Of a stretch of DNA of 17,878 bases, positions 1 through 6,226 are shown piece by piece. The first letter of the stretch is position 1, and each line of letters opens with the position of its first letter. The notes below the pieces were generated by a model. That model made no database searches and was not told the origin of the DNA. It saw nothing but the letters and a program-made list of their open reading frames with translations. Both the position numbers and the translations under genes were made by a program. This DNA is from an uncultured Eubacteriales bacterium (lineage in GTDB: Bacteria > Bacillota > Clostridia > Oscillospirales > Acutalibacteraceae), in NCBI GenBank assembly GCA_900321665.1, contig ONWY01000029.1, positions 1-17,878 on the forward strand, given 5' to 3'.

Positions 1-326
1 ACTTTCTTTTAGAACCGGACATCGGCGAGCAGATTTCCTCTTACTTAGGGTATACCACGGTGAATAAGGAAGCATACAAACTGCTTGATGATGAGATGAA
101 ATACAGCCCCATTGCATACCCGAGCGCGGAGAAGCTGAAAAATGCCCAAGTGTTTACAAATCTGCCTGAGGATATTGATGAGCTGCAAAAGGATTTGTGG
201 ACCGAGGTGAGGGCAGACAGCACCGGCTCCGCGTGGTCAATTGCGTTTGTGATATTGGCATTTGCGTTGCTTTGGGCGGCAATTGCTTTTTACAATCGTG
301 TTTGGAAAAAGAAAAAGTTTAAATAA
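1..326 (+). CDS. potD: Spermidine/putrescine-binding protein (PotD-like), C-terminal part
   Basis: Partial gene: the frame is open from base 3 at the left edge to TAA at 324-326, and the true start lies outside the window. The visible 107 residues resemble the C-terminal lobe of PotD, the substrate-binding component of the polyamine ABC transporter: an EPDIGEQISSYLGYTT stretch, then NKEAYKLL and an alanine/proline-rich helix. Unlike classical soluble or lipid-anchored PotD, the protein ends in a hydrophobic segment (roughly SIAFVILAFALLWAAIAFY) followed by a lysine-rich tail, so the C-terminus is probably membrane-anchored. Known family variants fuse the PotC permease to PotD, and this could be the end of such a fusion; the upstream part needed to tell is not in the window. 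No clear terminator follows; the tRNA promoter starts 14 bases downstream. Confidence 0.75.
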   Translation, partial: FLLEPDIGEQISSYLGYTTVNKEAYKLLDDEMKYSPIAYPSAEKLKNAQVFTNLPEDIDELQKDLWTEVRADSTGSAWSIAFVILAFALLWAAIAFYNRVWKKKKFK

Positions 327-339
327 TTCTAAAAATAGG

Positions 340-368
340 TTGACTTTTTAGTGTCGGTATGCTAAAAT
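340..368 (+). promoter_or_regulatory. Promoter of tRNA-Leu(GAG)
   Basis: TTGACT at 340-345, a 17-base spacer, and TAAAAT at 363-368 preceded by TGC (extended -10). The predicted transcript begins near 375, five bases before the mature tRNA. Confidence 0.7.
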
Positions 369-379
369 ATCTGCGTTGT

Positions 380-464
380 GCGAGAGTGGCGGAATCGGCA
401 GACGCGCACGTTTGAGGGGCGTGTGGGGTGACTCGTACGGGTTCAAGTCCCGTCTCTCGCACCA
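380..464 (+). tRNA. tRNA-Leu (anticodon GAG)
   Basis: Cloverleaf class II tRNA. The acceptor arm GCGAGAG (380-386) pairs with CTCTCGC (454-460), followed by A and an encoded CCA. The anticodon stem CACGT/GCGTG encloses the loop TTGAGGG, giving anticodon GAG. A long variable arm and the T-arm GGTTCAAGTCC are present, as expected for leucine tRNA. It reads CUC/CUU codons. It has its own promoter and a hairpin terminator. Confidence 0.95.
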
Positions 465-499
465 GTGTGAGGCACATCAAAAGGTGTGCCTCGCTTTCT
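465..499 (+). terminator. Terminator after tRNA-Leu(GAG)
   Basis: GAGGCACA (469-476) pairs with TGTGCCTC (485-492) around an 8-base loop, followed by a short T-rich tail (GCTTTCTT). It starts directly after the tRNA CCA end. Confidence 0.7.
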
Positions 500-501
500 T
501 A

Positions 502-525
502 GAGAATTGCGGGTTTGCAATTCTC
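502..525. repeat. Perfect 9-bp hairpin between two tRNA-Leu genes
   Basis: GAGAATTGC (502-510) and GCAATTCTC (517-525) are perfect inverted repeats around a 6-base loop. There is no T-tract after it, so it is not an obvious terminator. No gene or good promoter is seen between 500 and 619. The downstream tRNA either uses a weak promoter or relies on read-through. Confidence 0.6.
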
Positions 526-619
526 ACCCTTGCGGATTAAGCCGAAAGTAGATTTTTTAATTGAAAAGTAAGCTCCGCCTCGGTGCCTCGCCGTGTAAAA
601 ATCAGAGGTCAATTGAATT

Positions 620-705
620 GCAGGAGTGGCGGAATGGCAGACGCGCTAGATTCAGGTTCTAGTGGTAGCAATACTGTGTGGGTTCAAGTCCCATCTCCTG
701 CACCA
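620..705 (+). tRNA. tRNA-Leu (anticodon CAG)
   Basis: Acceptor GCAGGAG (620-626) pairs with CTCCTGC (695-701), followed by A and an encoded CCA ending at 705. The anticodon stem CTAGA/TCTAG encloses the loop TTCAGGT, giving anticodon CAG. It has a long variable arm and the T-arm GGTTCAAGTCC. It decodes CUG. No convincing -35/-10 pair was found immediately upstream. Confidence 0.95.
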
Positions 706-707
706 AG

Positions 708-748
708 AAAGAACGCCATTTGTGATACAATCACAGATGGCGTTCTTT
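708..748 (+). terminator. Long hairpin terminator after tRNA-Leu(CAG)
   Basis: An 18-base arm (708-725) pairs with 731-748 with one G-T wobble, around a 5-base loop. The arm ends in AAAG/CTTT, so part of the tail is inside the stem, and the free T-tract is very short. The hairpin array begins three bases later, at 751. Confidence 0.65.
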
Positions 749-750
749 CA

Positions 751-943
751 ATGAAATTTGCCCTGCGGGCAAGTGAAATAGCTCCGCTATGAAATATTGC
801 TTTCGCAATATGAAATATTTGCTGCGCAAATATGGGCAAATTTTATTTCATATTGTGGTGAAGCCACAATATTTCATGCCGCCAAAGGCGGTATTTCATA
901 ACTGCCCCGGCAGTTATTTCATTAATATGTTACTTTGTAACGT
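751..943. repeat. Array of small hairpins spaced by ATGAAAT / ATTTCAT 7-mers
   Basis: Seven or eight short palindromes are separated by a 7-mer spacer. Top-strand ATGAAAT copies lie at 751-757, 773-779 (as GTGAAAT), 789-795 and 810-816. Reverse-complement ATTTCAT copies lie at 845-851, 871-877, 893-899 and 916-922. Hairpins between them: 758-772 (6-bp stem, TGC loop), 779-789 (4 bp, TCC loop), 795-810 (6 bp, TTTC loop), 815-833 (8 bp, TGC loop), 851-871 (8 bp, TGAAG loop), 876-894 (AAA loop), 900-915 (7 bp, CC loop) and 929-941 (5 bp, TTT loop). Stem sequences all differ; only the spacer is conserved. The left edge ATGAAATTTGCCC reappears inverted, with a small insertion, at 834-851. The array ends just before the four-helix-bundle gene. 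It is not a CRISPR. Confidence 0.85.
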
Positions 944-963
944 TAAGGAATATATGCTATAAT
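935..963 (+). promoter_or_regulatory. Possible promoter at the array end, overlapping the first ATG of the S23-like gene
   Basis: TTGTAA (935-940), a 17-base spacer and TATAAT (958-963) preceded by TGC (extended -10). The -35 lies in the last hairpin of the array. The predicted start near 970 would exclude the ATG at 962 and favour the in-frame ATG at 995. Confidence 0.45.
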
Positions 964-1345
964 GGATACAAATATTGAATTTGGATGGTCTAAAATGAAA
1001 GAGAATAAACTTGTTGATTTATCAATGGATTTTGCGGTTGAAGTATTAGAAATGACGGACGGCATAAAAGGGCATTATTCACTTGTCAATCAAATTGAAC
1101 GCTCTGCCACAAGCATTGGCGCTAACATTCGAGAAGCAAACTATGCGCATGGTAAACCTGACTTTATTTCAAAAATGCAAATTGCATTGAAAGAATGCTA
1201 TGAAACCGAGTATTGGTTAGAACTATTCACACGCTCAAAAATTCTTAACGAAGCAAAGGCAAAAGATTTGACAGAAAAAAGCGGCACCATTCGCAGACTG
1301 TTAATTGCTTCTATCAACACAACCAAGAAGAACATGCAAGTTTGA
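962..1345 (+). CDS. Four-helix-bundle protein (S23 / 23S rRNA intervening-sequence protein family, Avd-like)
   Basis: 127 residues from the first ATG. The family signature is clear: DLSMDFAVEVL, then QIERSATSIGANIREA, then DFISKMQIALKE and ETEYWLEL. This small all-helical family forms pentameric barrels. Members are encoded in intervening sequences inserted in 23S rRNA, and the related Avd protein is the accessory partner of reverse transcriptase in diversity-generating retroelements. No rRNA or reverse transcriptase is present here. The biochemical role of this protein is unknown; binding of structured RNA is inference. The start is uncertain: ATG 962 has AAGGA 12 bases upstream, whereas ATG 995 (MKENKLVDLS) matches the usual family N-terminus and fits the promoter at 935-963. 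The gene sits directly downstream of the hairpin array, and another ATTTCAT lies 29 bases after the stop. Confidence 0.85.
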   Translation: MDTNIEFGWSKMKENKLVDLSMDFAVEVLEMTDGIKGHYSLVNQIERSATSIGANIREANYAHGKPDFISKMQIALKECYETEYWLELFTRSKILNEAKAKDLTEKSGTIRRLLIASINTTKKNMQV

Positions 1346-1366
1346 TGATACTTTATATTTCGCACC

Positions 1367-1390
1367 GCAGAAGATTTCATTTCATCTGCC
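1367..1390. repeat. Isolated ATTTCAT copy in a small inverted repeat after the S23-like gene
   Basis: ATTTCAT (1374-1380) lies inside a short inverted repeat, GCAGA before and TCTGC after. It matches the spacer of the array at 751-943 and may mark the right edge of the same locus. The rest of 1346-1458 shows no gene. Confidence 0.4.
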
Positions 1391-1458
1391 CATTCTCGAG
1401 AAAAAAGCAACCGCGTGCATTTTCAGCAAGTACCGATACTCTTCGGAATTGATTTTTC

Positions 1459-1487
1459 TTGATTAATTAAGCTTCCTATATTAAAAT
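1459..1487 (+). promoter_or_regulatory. Promoter of the dacA-like gene
   Basis: TTGATT (1459-1464), a 17-base spacer and TAAAAT (1482-1487), 31 bases upstream of the chosen ATG. Confidence 0.55.
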
Positions 1488-1517
1488 AGAGTATAGTATC
1501 GATTAGTGAGGTATACA

Positions 1518-2894
1518 ATGAAAACAAAATCAATCAAATTTATCGCGCTACTTTTAAGTATGGTTTTGCTCGCTTCGGTCTTTGCACCGTTTGCCGTAGC
1601 AGCACCGGCGCAAGAAGGGCTTTTTGAACCGGATGTGCCGATTGATGCCGGCGCCTATATGTTAATCGCTTTGGATGATGCGCACACACTTATCGCACAA
1701 AAAAATAAAGATAAAGTCAAATATCCCGCTTCGTTAACCAAGATTGCCACGACTATGGTTACTCTCGAGAATGTGCAAAACCTGCAAGAGCAGGTAAGCG
1801 TTTCCCAATCGGCGATAGATGCCATTGCCGGCAGAGATGCTCAAGCGGCGGGGTTAAAAGCAGGGCAATCCGTCAGCTACGAACAGTTGTTATATTTAAC
1901 AATGGTATATTCCGCTTGTGATGCTTGCCAGGTTTTGGCGGAATCGGTCGGTAAAACAGAGCAGCACTTTGCCGAGATGATGAATGAATGGGCAGCCTCT
2001 GTCGGTTGCCAAAACACCCATTTCACCAATCCCGATGGTTTGCATGATGATAATCACTATACCACTGCGGCGGATATGGCGCTGATGGCGCTTGCCGCTA
2101 TTAATAATGATACTTTTCTAAAGTTGTGCACGCCGACACAGTATACCTTCGGAGAAACAACATTTAAGCACACAAATTTCATGCTTGATAGCGAGCAGCC
2201 TCTCTATTATTATGCCTATGCAAAGGGTATTAAAACAGGCTCCACGCAGCAAGCGGGCTATTGTGTTATCACCATGGGCGAGAAGGATAATATGAAATAT
2301 TTAGCGGTAGTGATGGATTCTCCGCTTAAGTATATTGATGGTAACGAGTGCAAAGGCTCTTTTTTGGATGCAAAATCCCTTCTTGAGTGGGGCTTTGCCT
2401 TCAAAACCGCAACCATTGCCTCCTCTTCGCAGGAGGTGAAAACCATTGCGGTGACCGATGCAAAGGATGCCGACAGTGTCGCCCTTGTGCCAAAGGAGGA
2501 TGTGCAGTTTTCCGTTCCGCAAAACTTTAATGAGGCGGATGTCACCATTGTGCCTGCCGACGAGCCGGATACCTTGTATGCACCTGTCAAGCAAGGCGAT
2601 GTTGTGTGTAAGGTGGATATTATCTATAACGGGCAAAAGCTTGCTACCACAGAGCTTGTTGCGGCAAGTGATGTAAAGCTCTCGGTGCTTTCAAAAATTC
2701 ATCGCTTAAACAAAGCATTTATCACCAATCATCCGATATGGTTCACACTGATTATATTGGTAGTGCTTGCGGTCGTGTTTTTGATTGTGCAAGCGGTACG
2801 CCGCAAAAAGGCAAAAAAGAGACTTGCCGAAAAAAGGCGCAGGCGTGCCATGCAACAGCGCATGAGAGATAGAAACGATAATGAATCATTTTAA
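1518..2894 (+). CDS. dacA: D-alanyl-D-alanine carboxypeptidase (PBP5-type, peptidase S11)
   Basis: 458 residues. Serine DD-carboxypeptidase that trims the terminal D-Ala from peptidoglycan stem peptides outside the cell. A signal peptide (residues 1-32, ending AVAA) is followed by the S11 domain: SLTK at 72-75 (nucleophile S72, K75) and KTG at 239-241. The second motif reads S132-A-C134 rather than the usual SxN. A beta-rich C-terminal domain follows, then a transmembrane helix (about 408-430) and a long basic tail. Classical PBP5 ends in an amphipathic anchor instead. ATG 1518 is preferred over an in-frame GTG at 1506 because TGAGGT (1507-1512) sits at the right distance. The gene is monocistronic, closed by a hairpin shared with convergent folA. 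Paralogs such as DacF (sporulation) cannot be excluded. Confidence 0.85.
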   Translation: MKTKSIKFIALLLSMVLLASVFAPFAVAAPAQEGLFEPDVPIDAGAYMLIALDDAHTLIAQKNKDKVKYPASLTKIATTMVTLENVQNLQEQVSVSQSAIDAIAGRDAQAAGLKAGQSVSYEQLLYLTMVYSACDACQVLAESVGKTEQHFAEMMNEWAASVGCQNTHFTNPDGLHDDNHYTTAADMALMALAAINNDTFLKLCTPTQYTFGETTFKHTNFMLDSEQPLYYYAYAKGIKTGSTQQAGYCVITMGEKDNMKYLAVVMDSPLKYIDGNECKGSFLDAKSLLEWGFAFKTATIASSSQEVKTIAVTDAKDADSVALVPKEDVQFSVPQNFNEADVTIVPADEPDTLYAPVKQGDVVCKVDIIYNGQKLATTELVAASDVKLSVLSKIHRLNKAFITNHPIWFTLIILVVLAVVFLIVQAVRRKKAKKRLAEKRRRRAMQQRMRDRNDNESF

Positions 2895-2904
2895 ATTGAG
2901 ATAG

Positions 2905-2940
2905 AAAAAGAAGGATGTCGAATCAACATCCTTCTTTTTT
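2905..2940. terminator. Bidirectional terminator between dacA and folA
   Basis: An A-rich arm ending AAGAAGGATGT pairs with ACATCCTTCTTTTTT. A-rich on the left and T-rich on the right, it can serve dacA on plus and thyA-folA on minus. Confidence 0.85.
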
Positions 2941-2947
2941 AGATTCC

Positions 2948-3424
2948 TTATTTCTTTGTATAACATTTAAATATAAGCTCTGTTCCATCTGCCGTGAGGC
3001 GATTGAGCACCTGCTCTTGATACTTCGTTTTATCAAAGGCAGGGAAAAAAGTATCGGCATCAGCACTCTCGGCAGCTATTTCGGTCAAATAAATGGTATC
3101 TGCCTTCGGTAAAAATGCTTTGTAAACCGAAGCGCCGCCGATAATGAATACCGGTTCGCCCTCGGCAAGCATAAGTGCCTGCTCGGGACTGCGGGCGACT
3201 ACCGCACCCGGTGCCGCGTATGCGGGATTGCTGCTGATAACAATGTTTTTTCTGCCCGGTAGTGCCTTCGGCAGTGATTCAAAGGTTTGTCTGCCCATGA
3301 TGACTGTGCAACCGATGGTGGTTTCTCTAAAGAAAGCCATATCCTCTTTAAAGTGCCAGATGAGCTTGTTATTTTTACCGAGCTCGCCGTTTTTGCCGAC
3401 AGCGGCTATCATTGCTATGTTCAT
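2948..3424 (-). CDS. folA: Dihydrofolate reductase
   Basis: 158 residues, the normal length. Reduces dihydrofolate to tetrahydrofolate with NADPH in the cytoplasm. Visible marks: N-terminal MNIAMIAAVGKNGELG; W23 and D28 (WHFKED), where D28 aligns with the catalytic acid of the family; MGRQTFESLP at 43-52 (cofactor binding); and IIGGASVY at 94-101. It is the second gene of the thyA-folA operon. Its Shine-Dalgarno AGGAG (3435-3431) overlaps the thyA stop codon, with only nine bases between stop and start, so the two are probably translationally coupled. This pairing regenerates the folate consumed by ThyA. Confidence 0.97.
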   Translation of the reverse strand: MNIAMIAAVGKNGELGKNNKLIWHFKEDMAFFRETTIGCTVIMGRQTFESLPKALPGRKNIVISSNPAYAAPGAVVARSPEQALMLAEGEPVFIIGGASVYKAFLPKADTIYLTEIAAESADADTFFPAFDKTKYQEQVLNRLTADGTELIFKCYTKK

Positions 3425-3433
3425 GATTGACTC

Positions 3434-4336
3434 CTATTGCGCAATCGGAAAAGCGATTTTTCCCATATGGCGGTAATTTTTGAGCTGAATATCCTTGCAG
3501 TCCTTTGAATTGTCAAAAGCAAAGAAATCGTTTACATCCGGGTTTAGCCAAAGCTCGGGCGCCGGCAAATCACCTTGCTCTTCAAAGCGTTTTAACTGCT
3601 CGCGAATGCCTTCCACTTGGTTGAGATAGATGTGTGCATCTTTAATGCTCCAATCAATCGTGCCCGGTTGCAAGCCGCAGACCTTTGCGAGCATGCAAAG
3701 CAATGTCGCATATTGGGTGACATTAAATGGTAAGCCGAGCGGCACATCGCAAGAGCGCTGGTGCACCCAACAATTGAGTTTTCCGCCGGTTACATCCCAC
3801 TCGCTTGACCAAACGCAAGAGGGGAGCACCGCGGTGGCTAAATAATCGTTTTGCCACAAGGTCATCACCATTCTCCTGTCCTCAGGGTGATTTTTGATTT
3901 TATCTATCAATTCTTGCGTCATTTGAAATTTGTTGACAATATAGCCGTAAGCCGTACCGATAGTATGGGCAAATTCCTTTGGAAACTGCTTGTGAATTTC
4001 CTGCTTTACAAGCTTGCCGCTTGCATCCGGCAGCATTTGTGTGGCAGACCAAATACCGTTTTCATCAATTTCCCACTCATCCCAAATATGCACATTTCTC
4101 TCTTGTAACCAGCGCACATCGTTGGACTGCGCTTGGTAAATCCACAGCATTTCCAGCACAGCCTGCCTGATAAACAGCTGCTTTGTGGTTAAAATCGGAA
4201 ATTCCTTCGATAAATCAAAATGAAAGTGATGCGAGGGGACTTTAATGGTATTCATCCCGGTGCGATTTTCTACCTCGATGCCGGTATCTAAAATCTTTTG
4301 GCAAAGTGCAAGATAATCTTTATCCCATTGCGACAT
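3434..4336 (-). CDS. thyA: Thymidylate synthase (ThyA type)
   Basis: 300 residues. Converts dUMP to dTMP using methylene-tetrahydrofolate, producing dihydrofolate that FolA next door recycles. Visible residues: RTG at 25-27; RRM at 154-156; catalytic C174 in LPSCVW, where many ThyA proteins have LPPC; the dUMP-binding block QRSCDVPLGLPFN at 193-205; and DAHIYLNQ at 233-240. Longer than the E. coli enzyme (264), like other Firmicute versions. The Shine-Dalgarno GGAGGA (4348-4343) is well placed before the ATG. First gene of the operon, with its own promoter at 4397-4370. Confidence 0.96.
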   Translation of the reverse strand: MSQWDKDYLALCQKILDTGIEVENRTGMNTIKVPSHHFHFDLSKEFPILTTKQLFIRQAVLEMLWIYQAQSNDVRWLQERNVHIWDEWEIDENGIWSATQMLPDASGKLVKQEIHKQFPKEFAHTIGTAYGYIVNKFQMTQELIDKIKNHPEDRRMVMTLWQNDYLATAVLPSCVWSSEWDVTGGKLNCWVHQRSCDVPLGLPFNVTQYATLLCMLAKVCGLQPGTIDWSIKDAHIYLNQVEGIREQLKRFEEQGDLPAPELWLNPDVNDFFAFDNSKDCKDIQLKNYRHMGKIAFPIAQ

Positions 4337-4369
4337 GGTAATTCCTCCAAATAGTAATCTAACTATTTC

Positions 4370-4397
4370 ATTTTACCATAAAAGCGCAAAAAGTCTA
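4370..4397 (-). promoter_or_regulatory. Promoter of thyA-folA
   Basis: On the minus strand: TAGACT (4397-4392), a 16-base spacer and TAAAAT (4375-4370), about 34 bases before the thyA ATG. The rest of 4398-4459 holds no gene and no strong terminator for rubrerythrin. Confidence 0.5.
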
Positions 4398-4459
4398 TAG
4401 CCTTTTTTAAATTAATTCCAAAGCGAGCGGGTGGCGCGTAGGTTTTAACTCTCGCAGGG

Positions 4460-4999
4460 CTAATAATTCTCGCAAACCAATTGGTAAAAGGATTGCGGAT
4501 GGGAGCATACCGGGCATGTGAGCGGAGCATCCTGTCCTGTCAGGCGGTGTCCGCAAGCGCGGCATTCCCAAGTGTGCTCGCATTCCTTTTTAAATACTTC
4601 GCTGTTTTGAATGTTTTGTATCAGCTTTTGGAAGCGCTGCTCGTGGGTTTTCTCAATTTGTGCCACAGCCTTAAATTTTTCGGCAAGCTCGTGAAAGCCG
4701 TCTTTTTCTGCTTGAGCGGCAAATTGCTCGTACATTTCGCTCCATTCCTTCTTCTCATCCTGCGCCGCGGATTGCAGGTTTTGAACAGTATCTGCGATGC
4801 CGCCCAATTCGCTGAACCACATCTCCGCGTGCTCGCGCTCGTTATCGGCGGTTTTTAAGAATAAATCCGCGATTTGTTCATAGCCTTCTCGCTGTGCCGT
4901 AGTAGCAAAGAAGGTGTACTTGTTGCGCGCCTTGCTTTCGATGGCATATGCTTCGGTGAGATTTTGCTCTGTTTGTGTTCCTTTGTATTGATTCATCAT
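4460..4999 (-). CDS. rbr: Rubrerythrin
   Basis: 179 residues. Cytoplasmic non-heme di-iron peroxidase that reduces hydrogen peroxide in anaerobes. The N-terminal four-helix di-iron domain shows ESKARNKY (E21), NEREH (E54 and H57), EWSEMY, and IEKTHE (E116 and H119). The C-terminal rubredoxin-like domain has CRAC at 146-149 and CPVC at 162-165 for one Fe(SCys)4 site. Length and order match classical rubrerythrin. Two adjacent ATG codons (4999 and 4996) follow a strong AGGAGG (5009-5004); the second has the better spacing. Divergent from the nucleotidyltransferase gene; their promoter regions share about 110 bases. Confidence 0.95.
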   Translation of the reverse strand: MMNQYKGTQTEQNLTEAYAIESKARNKYTFFATTAQREGYEQIADLFLKTADNEREHAEMWFSELGGIADTVQNLQSAAQDEKKEWSEMYEQFAAQAEKDGFHELAEKFKAVAQIEKTHEQRFQKLIQNIQNSEVFKKECEHTWECRACGHRLTGQDAPLTCPVCSHPQSFYQLVCENY

Positions 5000-5041
5000 T
5001 TTACCTCCTGTTTTTTATGTATTTTGTGCATTAAATCACAT

Positions 5042-5047
5042 ATTATA
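5042..5047 (-). promoter_or_regulatory. Likely -10 box of rubrerythrin
   Basis: A perfect TATAAT on the minus strand (5047-5042), 43 bases from the start codon. No good -35 is seen at 16-18 bases, so an activator may be needed. It faces the plus-strand promoter at 5051-5079. Confidence 0.35.
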
Positions 5048-5050
5048 CAA

Positions 5051-5079
5051 TTTACTTTCATACACTCTTATGTTATAAT
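5051..5079 (+). promoter_or_regulatory. Promoter of the nucleotidyltransferase-mnmA operon
   Basis: TTTACT (5051-5056), a 17-base spacer and TATAAT (5074-5079). The predicted start is near 5086, just before AAAGGAG. Confidence 0.65.
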
Positions 5080-5107
5080 AAATTTATCAAAACAAAGGAG
5101 CAAAGCC

Positions 5108-6226
5108 ATGGTTGAGTATTATAAAAAATATTTAATACAATGTCTGAATTGTTGCCTTAAGCAGCAAAGAGCTCCTGAACCGGAGCAGGAAATCGATTGG
5201 CAAAAGCTGTACCGCTTTGCGCGGCAAAACGGCGTGGAAACCAATGTCTATTTAGCTTTGAAGGACACCGCGCTCTTACCGCCCGAGCAGCGCGAAAAAT
5301 TCGAGCAGGCATATACAACAGCATTAGAAAAGCAGGCATGCGAAAACGAGGAGCTTGAAAGGCTGTTGAAGCAGTTTCGCGATGGGAATATTCCCTATAT
5401 GCTCCTTAAAGGCATCATTACCCGCAAAATGTACCCGGCGGAAATTATGCGCTCGGCTGCCGATATTGATATTTTCTACCAAACCGGCTATACCGACCGC
5501 GTGCGCGAGCTGTTTTTTGATAACGGGTATAATTTGAAGTTTTCCGGCATCAGCGCCGATTTTTACCAAAAGCAGCCCTATATAGAGGTGGAAATGCATA
5601 AGCAACTTCTTTCTCCTTTAACAAAGATTGGCAAGGTTTTCAAGTATAACCCGTTTATTCACGGCATCACGGTTGACGGTTTGGAATACACCATGTCCAA
5701 TGAGGACTATTATCTGTTCCATTTCTGTCATTTAGCGCAGCATTTTTATGACTCGGGCGCGGGTATTAAATTTTTTATGGATATTGCCGTGATTCGCGAT
5801 ATCCTGGAGTTGGATGAAGAGTATGTTTCTTTGAAACTCAAAAAGTTCAAGCTCACCAAGTTTCACGATGCGTCCGTTAAGCTTGCCGAGTATTGGTTTG
5901 GCGGTGCGCAGGCAGATGAAACCACCATTACTTATGAGGATTATGTGCTCGATTACGGCGCCTATGGCTCCGGAGTGATATTTGATTTTAACAGAACCAA
6001 TTTCGGCAAAAGAAACAAATACATTTCGGCGGTGTTTCCCTCTGCAGAGCGCCTTGCCATTCGCTACCCCGATGTGAAGGATAAGAAATATAAGGTACCT
6101 TATTATTGGATTAAGCGTGCCGTGGATTACAAGGGCACCATTCGCCAAAGGCTCAAAACGGTCGGTTCCTACCATCACAAGGATTATGATAAAATTAAGG
6201 ATTTTTATGCAAAGATAGGATTATGA
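5108..6226 (+). CDS. Nucleotidyltransferase family protein (NTP_transf_5-like)
   Basis: 372 residues. The ATG at 5108 is chosen because AAAGGAG (5094-5100) lies seven bases upstream and the frame upstream of it reads through the promoter. Resembles the uncharacterised nucleotidyltransferase family (Pfam NTP_transf_5): IPYMLLKG at 95-102, YP at 109-110, RSAADIDIF at 115-123 with the paired Asp residues expected to bind metal, and a third candidate acidic site in IEVEMH at 159-164. The substrate is unknown; related proteins occur in polysaccharide and lasso-peptide clusters, but here it is coupled to mnmA. The stop overlaps the mnmA start (ATGA at 6223-6226), so both are translated from one mRNA. 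Confidence 0.8.
   Translation: MVEYYKKYLIQCLNCCLKQQRAPEPEQEIDWQKLYRFARQNGVETNVYLALKDTALLPPEQREKFEQAYTTALEKQACENEELERLLKQFRDGNIPYMLLKGIITRKMYPAEIMRSAADIDIFYQTGYTDRVRELFFDNGYNLKFSGISADFYQKQPYIEVEMHKQLLSPLTKIGKVFKYNPFIHGITVDGLEYTMSNEDYYLFHFCHLAQHFYDSGAGIKFFMDIAVIRDILELDEEYVSLKLKKFKLTKFHDASVKLAEYWFGGAQADETTITYEDYVLDYGAYGSGVIFDFNRTNFGKRNKYISAVFPSAERLAIRYPDVKDKKYKVPYYWIKRAVDYKGTIRQRLKTVGSYHHKDYDKIKDFYAKIGL

Noticed and set aside
583..792. Small open frame over tRNA-Leu(CAG)
   Set aside because: It is read straight through the tRNA and its terminator, has no ribosome site, and its composition is explained by the RNA gene.
751..943. CRISPR array
   Set aside because: Conserved units are only 7 bases, change orientation midway, and the intervals are self-complementary hairpins of 9-20 bases; no cas genes.
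751..1390. Diversity-generating retroelement
   Set aside because: No reverse transcriptase, template/variable repeat pair or target gene in the window; only an Avd-like protein family member.
1198..1410. Minus-strand open frame opposite the S23-like gene
   Set aside because: Antisense shadow of a recognised protein; no ribosome site or family resemblance.
1506..1517. GTG start for dacA
   Set aside because: TGAGGT, the ribosome site for ATG 1518, overlaps this GTG, and the signal peptide begins normally at 1518.
4874..5107. N-terminal extension of the nucleotidyltransferase
   Set aside because: It covers the rubrerythrin gene antisense, both promoters and the ribosome site; the ATG at 5108 is preceded by AAAGGAG.
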